A stretch of 33,271 nt of DNA from a virus (IMGVR_UViG_3300025141_000410:1-33271); one strand, 5' to 3'. Counted from the first letter of the stretch, positions 8,431 to 14,884 are shown. Numbers and translations: made by a program. Notes: generated from the sequence alone by a model not told the origin.

Positions 8431-8459
8431 ATTATATCCTAAGTTGGAGAGATTGTCAA
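8431..8459 (-). promoter_or_regulatory. Full-consensus sigma70 promoter for the exonuclease
   Basis: Minus strand: TTGACA (8454-8459), exact 17-base spacer, TATAAT (8431-8436): all twelve consensus bases and ideal spacing. The predicted transcription start (about 8423-8425) coincides with the ATG at 8424, so transcripts from here would be leaderless or nearly so. Confidence 0.85.
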
Positions 8460-9020
8460 GAGAAAATCCACATATTTAGACATTATTATGTCTCCAGCCT
8501 CTTCGTCGGGCGAATTCATCCATGCCCACATCCAAGTTTTTTTGAGATTTTCAATTTTTTGTCTATGAATAGAGATTTCATCCTCGAACATCGCTATCTG
8601 AATTTCAGAAATTTCTGGCAATTCTACGCCCACCTCGTTGGCTATCTTATGCAGAGACAGGATTTTATCCTCGTCTGCTGCCTCGGTAGCTTCCATGAAT
8701 TTCTCCTCCTTCTTTTCTTTTTCAGGAAGAGGAAGGTCGATGAGTTTATCCGGGTGGGTTACTGTTGCTATCTTCTTGAATAGATCTCTAGTCTCTTTTC
8801 TGGTTGACTTTTTCTTCTTGGGTGCGGCCTGTTTTGGCTTTTTTACCGGGGGGCGCAGTTTATCTATTGCGCCTAGCTCTCTAGCCTTGTTGTCAAACTC
8901 CTTGGAGAACTCATCCATTTTTCTATCGAGGAGAGTCTTGTGATATTTTAAGTCATCTTCAAGAAATTTAAGCTCCGAGAGGAGCTTATCATATTTCATT
9001 TTCAAAAGATCATTGGCCAT
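8439..9020 (-). CDS. J-domain (DnaJ-like) protein with N-terminal coiled coil
   Basis: The 193-residue protein begins with a charged helix likely to form a coiled coil (about residues 5-50) and a Lys/Pro-rich linker (about 55-75). It then contains TRDLFKKIATVTHPDKL (about 77-93) with His89-Pro90-Asp91, the HPD motif that J-proteins use to stimulate Hsp70 (DnaK). The following helix EEKFMEATEAADEDKI fits J-domain helix III. There is no Gly/Phe region or zinc domain, so it is a minimal J-protein that would recruit host DnaK. It sits between uvsX and the exonuclease, so its target may be a replication protein; that is inference. The ATG at 9020 has only a weak ribosome binding site. The end overlaps the exonuclease promoter region. 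Confidence 0.72.
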   Translation of the reverse strand: MANDLLKMKYDKLLSELKFLEDDLKYHKTLLDRKMDEFSKEFDNKARELGAIDKLRPPVKKPKQAAPKKKKSTRKETRDLFKKIATVTHPDKLIDLPLPEKEKKEEKFMEATEAADEDKILSLHKIANEVGVELPEISEIQIAMFEDEISIHRQKIENLKKTWMWAWMNSPDEEAGDIIMSKYVDFLLTISPT

Positions 9021-9055
9021 ACTACCAAGTAGTTTCTCGGTCGGCGAATGGCAGC

Positions 9056-10162
9056 CTAGTCTTCTGTTTCATAAAAATCTTCTGCTTTACCTTGGCGATT
9101 ATCAAACTTGTAAATTACTTCTTCATCGATGATCTGATAAACTCTTTGTCGGAACTTATCATCCTGCATCTTTTCAACCCACTTGGTTGCTTGGAACTTT
9201 TCGGTTGATCCATCCTCAAATACCATCGTATACCAAGCGCCGGATTGTAAAATATTATCAGAACCCTTCACGGCATCGAAGAGAGACTCGTCATCTTGAA
9301 TGACAACCTCATCGCCGCCCCACAAAATTCGGAAATTACATCGTCTGCCGGCAGTACCGAAGCGAGACTTCTCTAGCTTTACCTTGACTTCGGAGCCAAT
9401 TCTAAATCCGTTCTTATCCAGGACAAAGCTGGCTTTTGCCTTGCGGCCTGTGAGCCATATTCGAAGAGAATAGGCATAGCTCATGGCCTTTCCGCCAGGA
9501 GTAACATAGGGAGTCGTCATGGCCTCCGATGCAATTCTGGTGATATTTGTTTTTAACTGATTCAACACTAGCAGGGTGGCGCCTGCATTTGCGATTTGAA
9601 TTGTGAGTTTTGACATTGCTCGGGCAAGGATTCTGGCCTTCATTGCCATCTGTGACATGGGGTCGAAACTACCCTCCACTTCGCTTTCGCAGGGAGTCAA
9701 AGCCAAAGAGTCCCAGATAAACAACATCTGACTGCCAGAGCCCAAAAGCTCTTCAATTGTTTCTAAAACAAATTCTACCGAAGAGGCTTGGATATATAAA
9801 AGCCTATCTAGATCGCAGCCCGCGTTCGATAAAAAAGATGGATCGATGGCCGACTCTGAATCAAAATAAACGACATCAATCCCCATCTTTTGGGCGTTTG
9901 CTGCGATTTGCGCGGCCATATAGGATTTTCCTGTTGCCTCTAAGCCGGCTATCTCGACCACTTTGCTAACAGGAATTCCTGCTAGTTTTCCTCGACAGAC
10001 GATTGAATCAAGCCAGCGAGAACCAGTGGGGATCCACTGTGTTACTTCTGTCGGATTCTCTTTTTTGAGGTCAAAAGCCACATTCATACCGGCTTTTTTA
10101 TTGACAAGCTTCCTCATTTCTTCCATAGATAGGGCGCCCGTTGTTTTTGACTTTCTTGGCAT
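9056..10162 (-). CDS. uvsX: UvsX/RecA-like recombinase
   Basis: This 368-residue RecA-fold strand-exchange protein is expected to form filaments on ssDNA for recombination-dependent replication and repair. Walker A is GLEATGKS (residues 73-80). It is followed by VVYFDSESAID with a conserved acidic residue, Walker B QMLFIWDSLAL (about 145-155), and the L2-region pattern LVLNQLKTNITR. TPYVTPGGKAMSYAYSLRIWL matches the RecA/UvsX segment around the subunit interface. The C-terminus is acidic (YETED), as in RecA and UvsX, where it modulates DNA binding. It lies downstream of the ssDNA-binding protein, its usual partner. No UvsY-like mediator is recognised; the small basic protein between them is a candidate by position only. 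Confidence 0.95.
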   Translation of the reverse strand: MPRKSKTTGALSMEEMRKLVNKKAGMNVAFDLKKENPTEVTQWIPTGSRWLDSIVCRGKLAGIPVSKVVEIAGLEATGKSYMAAQIAANAQKMGIDVVYFDSESAIDPSFLSNAGCDLDRLLYIQASSVEFVLETIEELLGSGSQMLFIWDSLALTPCESEVEGSFDPMSQMAMKARILARAMSKLTIQIANAGATLLVLNQLKTNITRIASEAMTTPYVTPGGKAMSYAYSLRIWLTGRKAKASFVLDKNGFRIGSEVKVKLEKSRFGTAGRRCNFRILWGGDEVVIQDDESLFDAVKGSDNILQSGAWYTMVFEDGSTEKFQATKWVEKMQDDKFRQRVYQIIDEEVIYKFDNRQGKAEDFYETED

Positions 10163-10336
10163 TTATTGTTTACTCCTTACATATTCTCGCAGGCGACGAT
10201 GGCGGTCTCGGCGCTCTTTGGCTTCCTCGTGCTTTTTCTGTTGCTTTGCAACCTTCGCCGCCTTTGCTTTCAATTTTCTTTTTGCACTCTTGCGCGCGAT
10301 GCGAGCTTGGCGGCGTTGTAGCCCTTCTTTTGACAC
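10163..10336 (-). CDS. Small, very basic protein between SSB and UvsX
   Basis: I prefer the GTG at 10336, because GGAG lies six bases upstream. It gives 57 residues: MSKEGLQRRQARIARKSAKR and then a run of Lys, Arg and Ala with a helical pattern, ending RLREYVRSKQ. A longer frame from GTG 10378 would translate through a strong hairpin and is less likely. The stop is directly adjacent to the uvsX ATG. The protein is roughly half Lys/Arg/Ala with few hydrophobic residues, so it is probably a single charged helix that could bind nucleic acid. Its position between gp32-like and UvsX-like genes raises the possibility of a recombination mediator or accessory factor, but there is no sequence proof of that. 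Confidence 0.65.
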   Translation of the reverse strand: MSKEGLQRRQARIARKSAKRKLKAKAAKVAKQQKKHEEAKERRDRHRRLREYVRSKQ

Positions 10337-10355
10337 AATTTTCTCCAAAGGTGAA

Positions 10356-10382
10356 AGCGGGCGGCCCGAAGGCCGCACCGCT
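10356..10382 (-). promoter_or_regulatory. Very stable UUCG hairpin after the SSB gene
   Basis: On the minus strand the RNA would form an 11-bp stem (AGCGG, one bulged U, then GCGGCC; loop UUCG; GGCCGCCCGCU). UUCG closed by C-G is an exceptionally stable tetraloop, known from T4 mRNAs. Only a short U run (UUUC) follows, so it is at best a weak terminator. It is more likely an mRNA-stabilising or processing element protecting the SSB message, or an attenuator lowering the downstream genes. It begins 14 bases after the SSB stop and ends before the GGAG of the basic-protein gene. Confidence 0.75.
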
Positions 10383-10396
10383 ATAGGGGGGATTTA

Positions 10397-11176
10397 TCAG
10401 CTTCCAATTAATTCGTTAAAAGCACTAACTACGTCTGGTACCGCGTTATTTGTGGTTGTGGCGCCACTATCCACATAAACCTCGGAATCATCTCCTTCCA
10501 AAGAGGAGATAAACCCATCCAACGCAGCCTGGACCTCTTCCTGTGTCTTTTTCGGAAACAGGCCGTCGATATTTGGAATATTGCTCATCAAGCGCGAACA
10601 CTCTTCATCGCCACCGATGGCGTCATCGCAAAGCGGTGAAGTACGTCGGCGAGGAGTTAGCGTGGTCTTGGGAAAATTCGCTCCCGGTGGCTTTCCATAA
10701 GTGAGGGTCAGGTCGGTTCCGTCATCGACATCTGTAATATCTCCGTACTCTGGATTGAGCACCAAATTAAGCAAAGACTCATAAGCAGTTTTACCATAGC
10801 CCCAAATTCGAATACCTTGGTCTTCTTCTGTTCGAACCATGACAGGTGAAAAGAAGCGCTGTCGGGGACTAAGGTCCTTGGCAAGCTTCATTGTGTCAGG
10901 ATCTTGTGTTTTGTTGAATTCTTTCCAGAGCTGGTCCTTAAAAGTACAGATTGGGCAACTTTCTCCATGATTCTTGTTTGGACAAAGAAGACCACCCCTT
11001 TGATCTGGGCCCAAGTTGTAGTGGAACCAATAATCCTTAAACGGGTCGCCATCTTCCGTTGGTACAATACGAATTACTTGAGTACCATCTTGCGGGCGCC
11101 AAAAAGACCCTCCCGCTTTTCCGTTGTTTTTTACACTGTCGAGCCGTGCTCGAATTTTTGCGATATCTAATGCCAT
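10397..11176 (-). CDS. gp32-like single-stranded DNA-binding protein
   Basis: The 259-residue product matches T4 gp32 in layout. A basic N-terminal segment (MALDIAKIRARLDSVKNNGK) is typical of the cooperativity domain. The core OB-fold carries a zinc site: Cys65, His70, Cys74 and Cys77 in CPNKNHGESCPIC. An acidic C-terminal part (EGDDSEVYVDSG) would contact replication and recombination partners. It coats ssDNA at forks and recombination intermediates and works with UvsX, the helicase and the polymerase. The start has TTAAGGAG ten bases upstream. A strong sigma70-type promoter overlapping a 17-base palindrome lies about 75-105 bases upstream, and a UUCG hairpin follows the stop, both consistent with high and separately controlled expression. 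Confidence 0.9.
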   Translation of the reverse strand: MALDIAKIRARLDSVKNNGKAGGSFWRPQDGTQVIRIVPTEDGDPFKDYWFHYNLGPDQRGGLLCPNKNHGESCPICTFKDQLWKEFNKTQDPDTMKLAKDLSPRQRFFSPVMVRTEEDQGIRIWGYGKTAYESLLNLVLNPEYGDITDVDDGTDLTLTYGKPPGANFPKTTLTPRRRTSPLCDDAIGGDEECSRLMSNIPNIDGLFPKKTQEEVQAALDGFISSLEGDDSEVYVDSGATTTNNAVPDVVSAFNELIGS

Positions 11177-11250
11177 GTTATTTTCTCCTTAATGAAATTG
11201 TGCCATTGGCTAAAGTAAAGACGACAAATCTCTCGTCTTTCTATTATATA

Positions 11251-11279
11251 ATATAACATTTTTTTGAATGCTTGTCAAG
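11251..11279 (-). promoter_or_regulatory. Sigma70-type promoter for the SSB gene
   Basis: Minus strand: TTGACA (11274-11279), exact 17-base spacer, TATATT (11251-11256), preceded by TGT as an extended -10. A second TATAAT lies seven bases further on. The predicted start near 11244 leaves a leader of about 68 bases before the SSB ATG. A short hairpin is possible in the leader (11217-11241, GACGA/TCGTC with a bulged extension). A perfect 8-bp inverted repeat overlaps the -35. Confidence 0.85.
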
Positions 11280-11284
11280 CATTA
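11268..11284. repeat. 17-base palindrome over the -35 box
   Basis: AATGCTTG-T-CAAGCATT is a perfect inverted repeat of 8-base arms around one base. It contains the whole -35 of the SSB promoter, so a dimeric repressor bound here would block RNA polymerase. No U run follows on the minus strand, so it is not a terminator for the upstream gene. The core CTTGACAAG recurs at the internal promoter at 11726-11754. Confidence 0.6.
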
Positions 11285-11288
11285 TTTT

Positions 11289-11543
11289 TTATTTTTCGAA
11301 GCTTTCAAGACTCTCAATATCAAAAATCTCGACCTCTCCAATAATCGTGTTTCTATTAAAAACGCGAAATCCTTGCTTATCTAAATCCCAAACAAGATTA
11401 CTTCCTTCAGTAAGGCTTGTTTTTTTACCAGTACCCTTCGTTTGAGAGATGAAAAATCCTTCTGGAAGATCTTTGAGATTAACAAACCTCATCGTTCTTA
11501 AGCTTCCGTCTTTCTTTCTAAAAATTCCTAAATTTGCTTTCAA
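11289..11543 (-). CDS. Small SH3/WYL_2-like protein (DUF2693-like)
   Basis: This 84-residue beta-rich protein starts with LGIFRKKDGSLRTMRF and ends with a strand set VWDLDKQGFRVFNRNTIIGEVEIF. This 'KKDG-x-x-R ... VWD-x-x-K-x-G-x-R-x-F' layout is the one I associate with the WYL_2/DUF2693 family of small phage barrels; the assignment is from memory. The start is TTG and overlaps the stop of the tubulin-like gene as TTGA, with GGAAG just before, so translation is coupled. An internal promoter about 180 bases upstream, inside the preceding gene, could express it separately. Its role is unknown; a nucleic-acid or protein-binding barrel is plausible. Confidence 0.7.
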   Translation of the reverse strand: MKANLGIFRKKDGSLRTMRFVNLKDLPEGFFISQTKGTGKKTSLTEGSNLVWDLDKQGFRVFNRNTIIGEVEIFDIESLESFEK

Positions 11544-12379
11544 CTTTCTTCCTGTGTTTGAATGTATGGTGTTCTCGCTATGACATATCCCAGATCATAT
11601 TCATAATCTGTTGAATAAACTGCATATGTCACACTGAGGTCTTCCGATGTCTTTGATTTAATTTGTGACTTAAGGCGGCCGAATAAACTGCTATCTGTCT
11701 TTAACTTGTTCTCGTTTATACTATAAATATAACACTTATCTCGGACCTTGTCAAGAGAAAAAAACATTTTTTCTTCATTTTTTTCCGCGTCAAAGATTCC
11801 AATCGTGACAATGCGATGAGTTTCTTTTGATTTTTCTATCTTACCGATTACCGGACTTGTATTATTAAATACATTTATCATGTGAAACGTAGATGCGAAG
11901 ACTTCATTTAGCTTGTCATAATATCCAATAATTGGGGCGCCCCCAAGGACAAAGTCCAGACGAGAATTCGAAATTAAATATATTTCATCAAAAACGGCAG
12001 AGCGCGTATATTCCTGAAGAACTCCAAATACAACTCTGTCTTGCATCTCCTGAATTTTGTTGAGGAGCTGGCATTCTGGCTTAATATAAATAATCGAAAT
12101 TGGCAAGTTTTTGATTTTCTCAAGAATTCTTAAAGAAGCGCACGAGATCTTGCCAGAGCCTCCGACAATAAAAAAAGTTTTTCCCTTAATACCCTTAAAG
12201 AATGCCTTTAGTTTCGGAAAATCGTGCTTTTCATATTCCTCGGCAGAATCAAGTTCTGGGGCATTATAGCACCCCTCTCCCTCGATACCCACATCGATTT
12301 TAAATATTTTATATTGAGGGTATTGAGAAAGTGCGCCTGCCATGGCACAGCCAGCCTTACCTAAGCCAATAATATTCAT
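11540..12379 (-). CDS. Divergent tubulin/FtsZ-like protein (N-terminal GTPase-fold)
   Basis: The N-terminal half of this 279-residue protein tracks the tubulin/FtsZ GTPase domain. A first strand and glycine loop NIIGLGKAGCAMAG (residues 2-15) sit where FtsZ has GVGGGGGNA. Strand KIFKID (24-29) follows. FFIVGGSGKISCASLRILEKI (69-89) sits where FtsZ has the signature GGGTGTGAAP, followed by strand ISIIYIKPE (compare VAVVTKPF). FDEIYLISNSRL (130-141) sits where FtsZ has VDSLITIPNDKL, then a helix YYDKLNEVFASTF with the conserved Asn (158). The G-box is degenerate (GGSGKIS), and no clear NxDxxD/E catalytic T7 loop is visible, so GTPase activity and polymerisation are uncertain. The C-terminal part is short. 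Some phages encode tubulins (PhuZ, TubZ) that position phage DNA. It starts at ATG 12379 with GGAGGA upstream, two bases after the polymerase stop. An alternative is another Rossmann-like nucleotide-binding protein. Confidence 0.55.
   Translation of the reverse strand: MNIIGLGKAGCAMAGALSQYPQYKIFKIDVGIEGEGCYNAPELDSAEEYEKHDFPKLKAFFKGIKGKTFFIVGGSGKISCASLRILEKIKNLPISIIYIKPECQLLNKIQEMQDRVVFGVLQEYTRSAVFDEIYLISNSRLDFVLGGAPIIGYYDKLNEVFASTFHMINVFNNTSPVIGKIEKSKETHRIVTIGIFDAEKNEEKMFFSLDKVRDKCYIYSINENKLKTDSSLFGRLKSQIKSKTSEDLSVTYAVYSTDYEYDLGYVIARTPYIQTQEES
11726..11754 (-). promoter_or_regulatory. Internal sigma70-type promoter in the tubulin-like gene
   Basis: Minus strand: TTGACA (11749-11754), 17-base spacer, TATATT (11726-11731) with TGT just before it. 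All three elements match the SSB and helicase promoters although the site lies inside coding sequence. A transcript would start near 11719 and could express the 84-residue gene and beyond. The -35 is within CTTGACAAG, the same palindrome core as at the SSB promoter. Confidence 0.7.
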
Positions 12380-12381
12380 AG

Positions 12382-13563
12382 TTATCCTCCAACCTTCTGT
12401 AAGTTTCCAAAATTTTGACCGACACCTACGTTAACCTTGAATTTTCCGAGTGCCGTATCGGAAAAGATATCTATAATTTCGGGTATTTTTTCCTTGTCTT
12501 CTACCGAAAGGTCCAATACAATAGAATCATGGATCGGGAAAGCAACATATGATTTACATCCTTTTAAATAATTAGATACTTTTATCATTTGTCTCAAAAC
12601 ATTTTCTGCACATGTACTCTGAATGATGTAGTTGAGGGCCGTTCTTTCTTCGGATGGAATAACCTTGTTCCAAAAGGTCGTCACTTGACCCTGAGTGAAG
12701 TACTTTTGTACCACAGATTCTCTATCATATGCGAGGGTGCACAGGCGGTCATCGCTTTCTGGATTGTAAAGCCAAGCAAAAATTCTCTTTTTGGCCTCAT
12801 CTCTCGTAATTGAGCCTTGGAAAATATTCTTTATATTCCACTCATGAAGATCGCCCTCGGGCTGCCTCTCTCCCTGTAAGGAGAGAAGCGTCCTTAACTC
12901 TGCCGCGTTAAAATCAAGTTCCACAAAATAATCGTTATGAGGTTCGATCACACAGCGAAACTCTTTCTTTAGGGTTAGGATGGGGAAGCTCTTTGGGGAC
13001 GTAGTTAGACGCCCGGTCTTTGTTCCGTAGATATTAAATTTACAAGAAGGCTCGATCTTGTTTAAGTTTTGTGCGAACTTCCTATGGCCGGCCTTAAACA
13101 TAGATAGATTTTTTGTATTCAGATTGAGCCTTCGGTATTTCATGTCTTCAATGATCTCAACTAATGAAACTAGATAATCATAGTTTTTAGGCCTTTTATA
13201 ATTCTCGAAGACATGTTCACAAATTTGATTTTTAATGTGACAGAATTCCATGAGAAATTTTCTAGGAACTAAGTCGAAAAAGCAATTATTATCGAGCGAT
13301 ACGCGGCTCGTTGCGAATGACTTAATGAATGCCTTAAATTTATCGCTAATGTCTCTCCAGCGAGGCTGTAGGGCCTCCGGGCACACCTCGTCCAGGGTCT
13401 TACCCCCACAGTACAGATTGGCGTATTCGATTTGGCGACCTTTTAGAAATCCCGAGTATGACCAAGTATGAGATAGGCCTGTTGGCAGCCTCTCACCGAA
13501 AACGAGGTCATCTAGATATAGGCCGATGCAATCTTTCTTGTCATCAAGTGTCTGAAAAAGCAA
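12382..13563 (-). CDS. polA: Compact family A DNA polymerase (polymerase domain only)
   Basis: The 393 residues cover just a Pol I-type palm and fingers with a reduced thumb. TGRLTTS (183-189) matches the TGRLSS segment. Motif A is ELDFNAAELR with Asp217. Motif B keeps the E. coli Pol I spacing exactly: Arg254, Lys258, Phe262 and Tyr266, with Asn where Pol I has Gly. NYIIQSTCAENV matches the motif before the last palm strand. Motif C is HDS (345-347), where most family A enzymes have HDE. No 3'-5' exonuclease domain is present and no exonuclease-like gene precedes it. The start is TTG at 13563, with AGGA six bases upstream and no in-frame ATG nearby. A promoter lies 155-183 bases upstream, inside the previous gene. 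It would be the replicative polymerase working with the UvsX, SSB and helicase genes downstream, unless another polymerase exists outside the window. Confidence 0.88.
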   Translation of the reverse strand: MLFQTLDDKKDCIGLYLDDLVFGERLPTGLSHTWSYSGFLKGRQIEYANLYCGGKTLDEVCPEALQPRWRDISDKFKAFIKSFATSRVSLDNNCFFDLVPRKFLMEFCHIKNQICEHVFENYKRPKNYDYLVSLVEIIEDMKYRRLNLNTKNLSMFKAGHRKFAQNLNKIEPSCKFNIYGTKTGRLTTSPKSFPILTLKKEFRCVIEPHNDYFVELDFNAAELRTLLSLQGERQPEGDLHEWNIKNIFQGSITRDEAKKRIFAWLYNPESDDRLCTLAYDRESVVQKYFTQGQVTTFWNKVIPSEERTALNYIIQSTCAENVLRQMIKVSNYLKGCKSYVAFPIHDSIVLDLSVEDKEKIPEIIDIFSDTALGKFKVNVGVGQNFGNLQKVGG

Positions 13564-13576
13564 AAATAGTCCTGTG

Positions 13577-14884
13577 TTATTTATAAGATTTAACTATGTC
13601 TCTTATATATTCGTCGAATTCTTCAAAGGGGAGGGGATCTTGGGTCCTATATTTCTCCCTGCTTGCGAGATAATAATAAGATCCCTCTGTTGATGGAATG
13701 TCTTGGAATACTTTATTAATATAACTCAAAGATCGCCGAATGTCAACATATTTCTCATAATCTAACGATCTTTTTTTAATTTTGTCCAATTGGTCGCTAT
13801 CAAAGTCAAGATTCTTTTCTTGATTTTTTAGATCAATATAAAATTTTAGCCAGTACCTGTCTGTGTATTTGTTGTCAAATTCTTCTTTTTTGTATTTTTG
13901 TCTAACGATCCTCTCTCTCTTTAGGCAACCACTAGCTTCTATGGTTTCTTTGATGAACGACGGAAAGCGGTTTCTGTAATCCCTGTATGATGAGAAGAAT
14001 AAATTTTTTAATATTGTAAGATCTTGCAGATAGGCCCTCTGAAAGGCTTGATCAAAAAAGGAAAACAGGCCGTTCCAGCTGGGTTTTGCCGTGACGACTT
14101 CGGAGGCTAAATTGAACACGAGCCTCCACGGGGCGTTATAATCTACGAAAAACCCATATTTTTCGGCCATGCCAATATAATAGGGGAAAAGCGCGTGGTC
14201 AGCAAACTCCAGCTTATCGCTATTTTTTGAAAAATCTAAATCTGCTATTTCGATGCATAGGCCGCTATTTCTGATATTTGAACGGTAAATTAAACAAAAA
14301 GAAGAAAAATTCACGGCGCCCATTTGAGTCGACAAGATTAACAAATGTTCTCGAAAGATCTTTACGAAGCTTTCAAAATCTACAATCTCCTTTGCCTTCT
14401 TTTGGGCCTGGACATAGGCCCCGAAAGAGCCTTTCAAATAATTCTCAACCCACGAATTATAGGATACATTTATATCCTCGAATGCCTTGACTGCCTTCAT
14501 GTCTGAAATATGAGGAATATCTGGCGGTATTTTTCCAGATGCAACGTCTATTGAAATTTCCTCTCTCATGGAATTAAACGCCGATGTCACGAAGGCAAGT
14601 GCGTGTTGATTTTCAGCGTCGTATATGGGCGCAAGGCCTAGCTTTTTTGGAGTTACAGCATAAAAATCCGTGTCAATTCTGCCGTATAAATAATTTTCAA
14701 ATTTTTGGAAATTCCTAATCGGCATTAAGTGAGAATCGCCGGTAAAGGACGGAGTATCAGAATATGCTAACTCCCTGAAAAGCACGTTGCTATAGAAACT
14801 TCTGCGGCTGCCAGTTTTATTTGTGGCTTGAAGCGCTGTTTTTCTATTAAATTTTTTAATTCTTTTTTCGAAATCAGAGGCCAT
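13577..14884 (-). CDS. Unrecognised 435-residue protein, probably structural
   Basis: The product is rich in aromatic and charged residues, with a basic N-terminus (FEKRIKKFNRK) and no signal peptide, membrane helix or repeats. I do not recognise a domain. It follows the 1216-residue hub candidate by 16 bases, with AAAGGAG before its ATG, and so belongs to the tail/baseplate transcription unit. The last part of its coding sequence contains the promoter for the polymerase gene. Position suggests a baseplate or virion component; the sequence itself does not show which. Being the last gene before the replication block, it could also be a regulatory or packaging protein. Confidence 0.8.
   Translation of the reverse strand: MASDFEKRIKKFNRKTALQATNKTGSRRSFYSNVLFRELAYSDTPSFTGDSHLMPIRNFQKFENYLYGRIDTDFYAVTPKKLGLAPIYDAENQHALAFVTSAFNSMREEISIDVASGKIPPDIPHISDMKAVKAFEDINVSYNSWVENYLKGSFGAYVQAQKKAKEIVDFESFVKIFREHLLILSTQMGAVNFSSFCLIYRSNIRNSGLCIEIADLDFSKNSDKLEFADHALFPYYIGMAEKYGFFVDYNAPWRLVFNLASEVVTAKPSWNGLFSFFDQAFQRAYLQDLTILKNLFFSSYRDYRNRFPSFIKETIEASGCLKRERIVRQKYKKEEFDNKYTDRYWLKFYIDLKNQEKNLDFDSDQLDKIKKRSLDYEKYVDIRRSLSYINKVFQDIPSTEGSYYYLASREKYRTQDPLPFEEFDEYIRDIVKSYK
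13718..13746 (-). promoter_or_regulatory. Sigma70-type promoter for the polymerase unit
   Basis: Minus strand: TTGACA (13741-13746), exact 17-base spacer, TATATT (13718-13723). It lies inside the end of the 435-residue gene and encodes YVDIRRSLSYI there. The predicted start near 13711 is about 150 bases before the polymerase TTG. It lets the polymerase, tubulin-like and SH3-like genes be transcribed without the late tail genes. Confidence 0.72.

Noticed and set aside
9021-9055. Possible terminator or promoter between uvsX and the J-protein gene
   Set aside because: Only a weak CTAC/GTAG pairing and no -35/-10 pair; the gap looks like simple spacing.
10337-10378. GTG at 10378 as start of the small basic protein
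   Set aside because: It would place the start inside the UUCG hairpin with no ribosome binding site, and the first 14 residues look unlike the rest; GTG 10336 has GGAG at good spacing.
11268-11284. Palindrome after the small SH3-like gene read as a terminator
   Set aside because: No T run follows it on the minus strand (CAAAAAAATG follows) and the loop is only one base; it overlaps a promoter, so an operator is more likely.
13578-13585. TATAAATA, the T4 late promoter consensus, just before the polymerase start
   Set aside because: It encodes the end of the 435-residue protein (Tyr-Lys-stop), is the only such match noticed on the minus strand, and is not shared with the structural genes, which have ACTATTTA instead.
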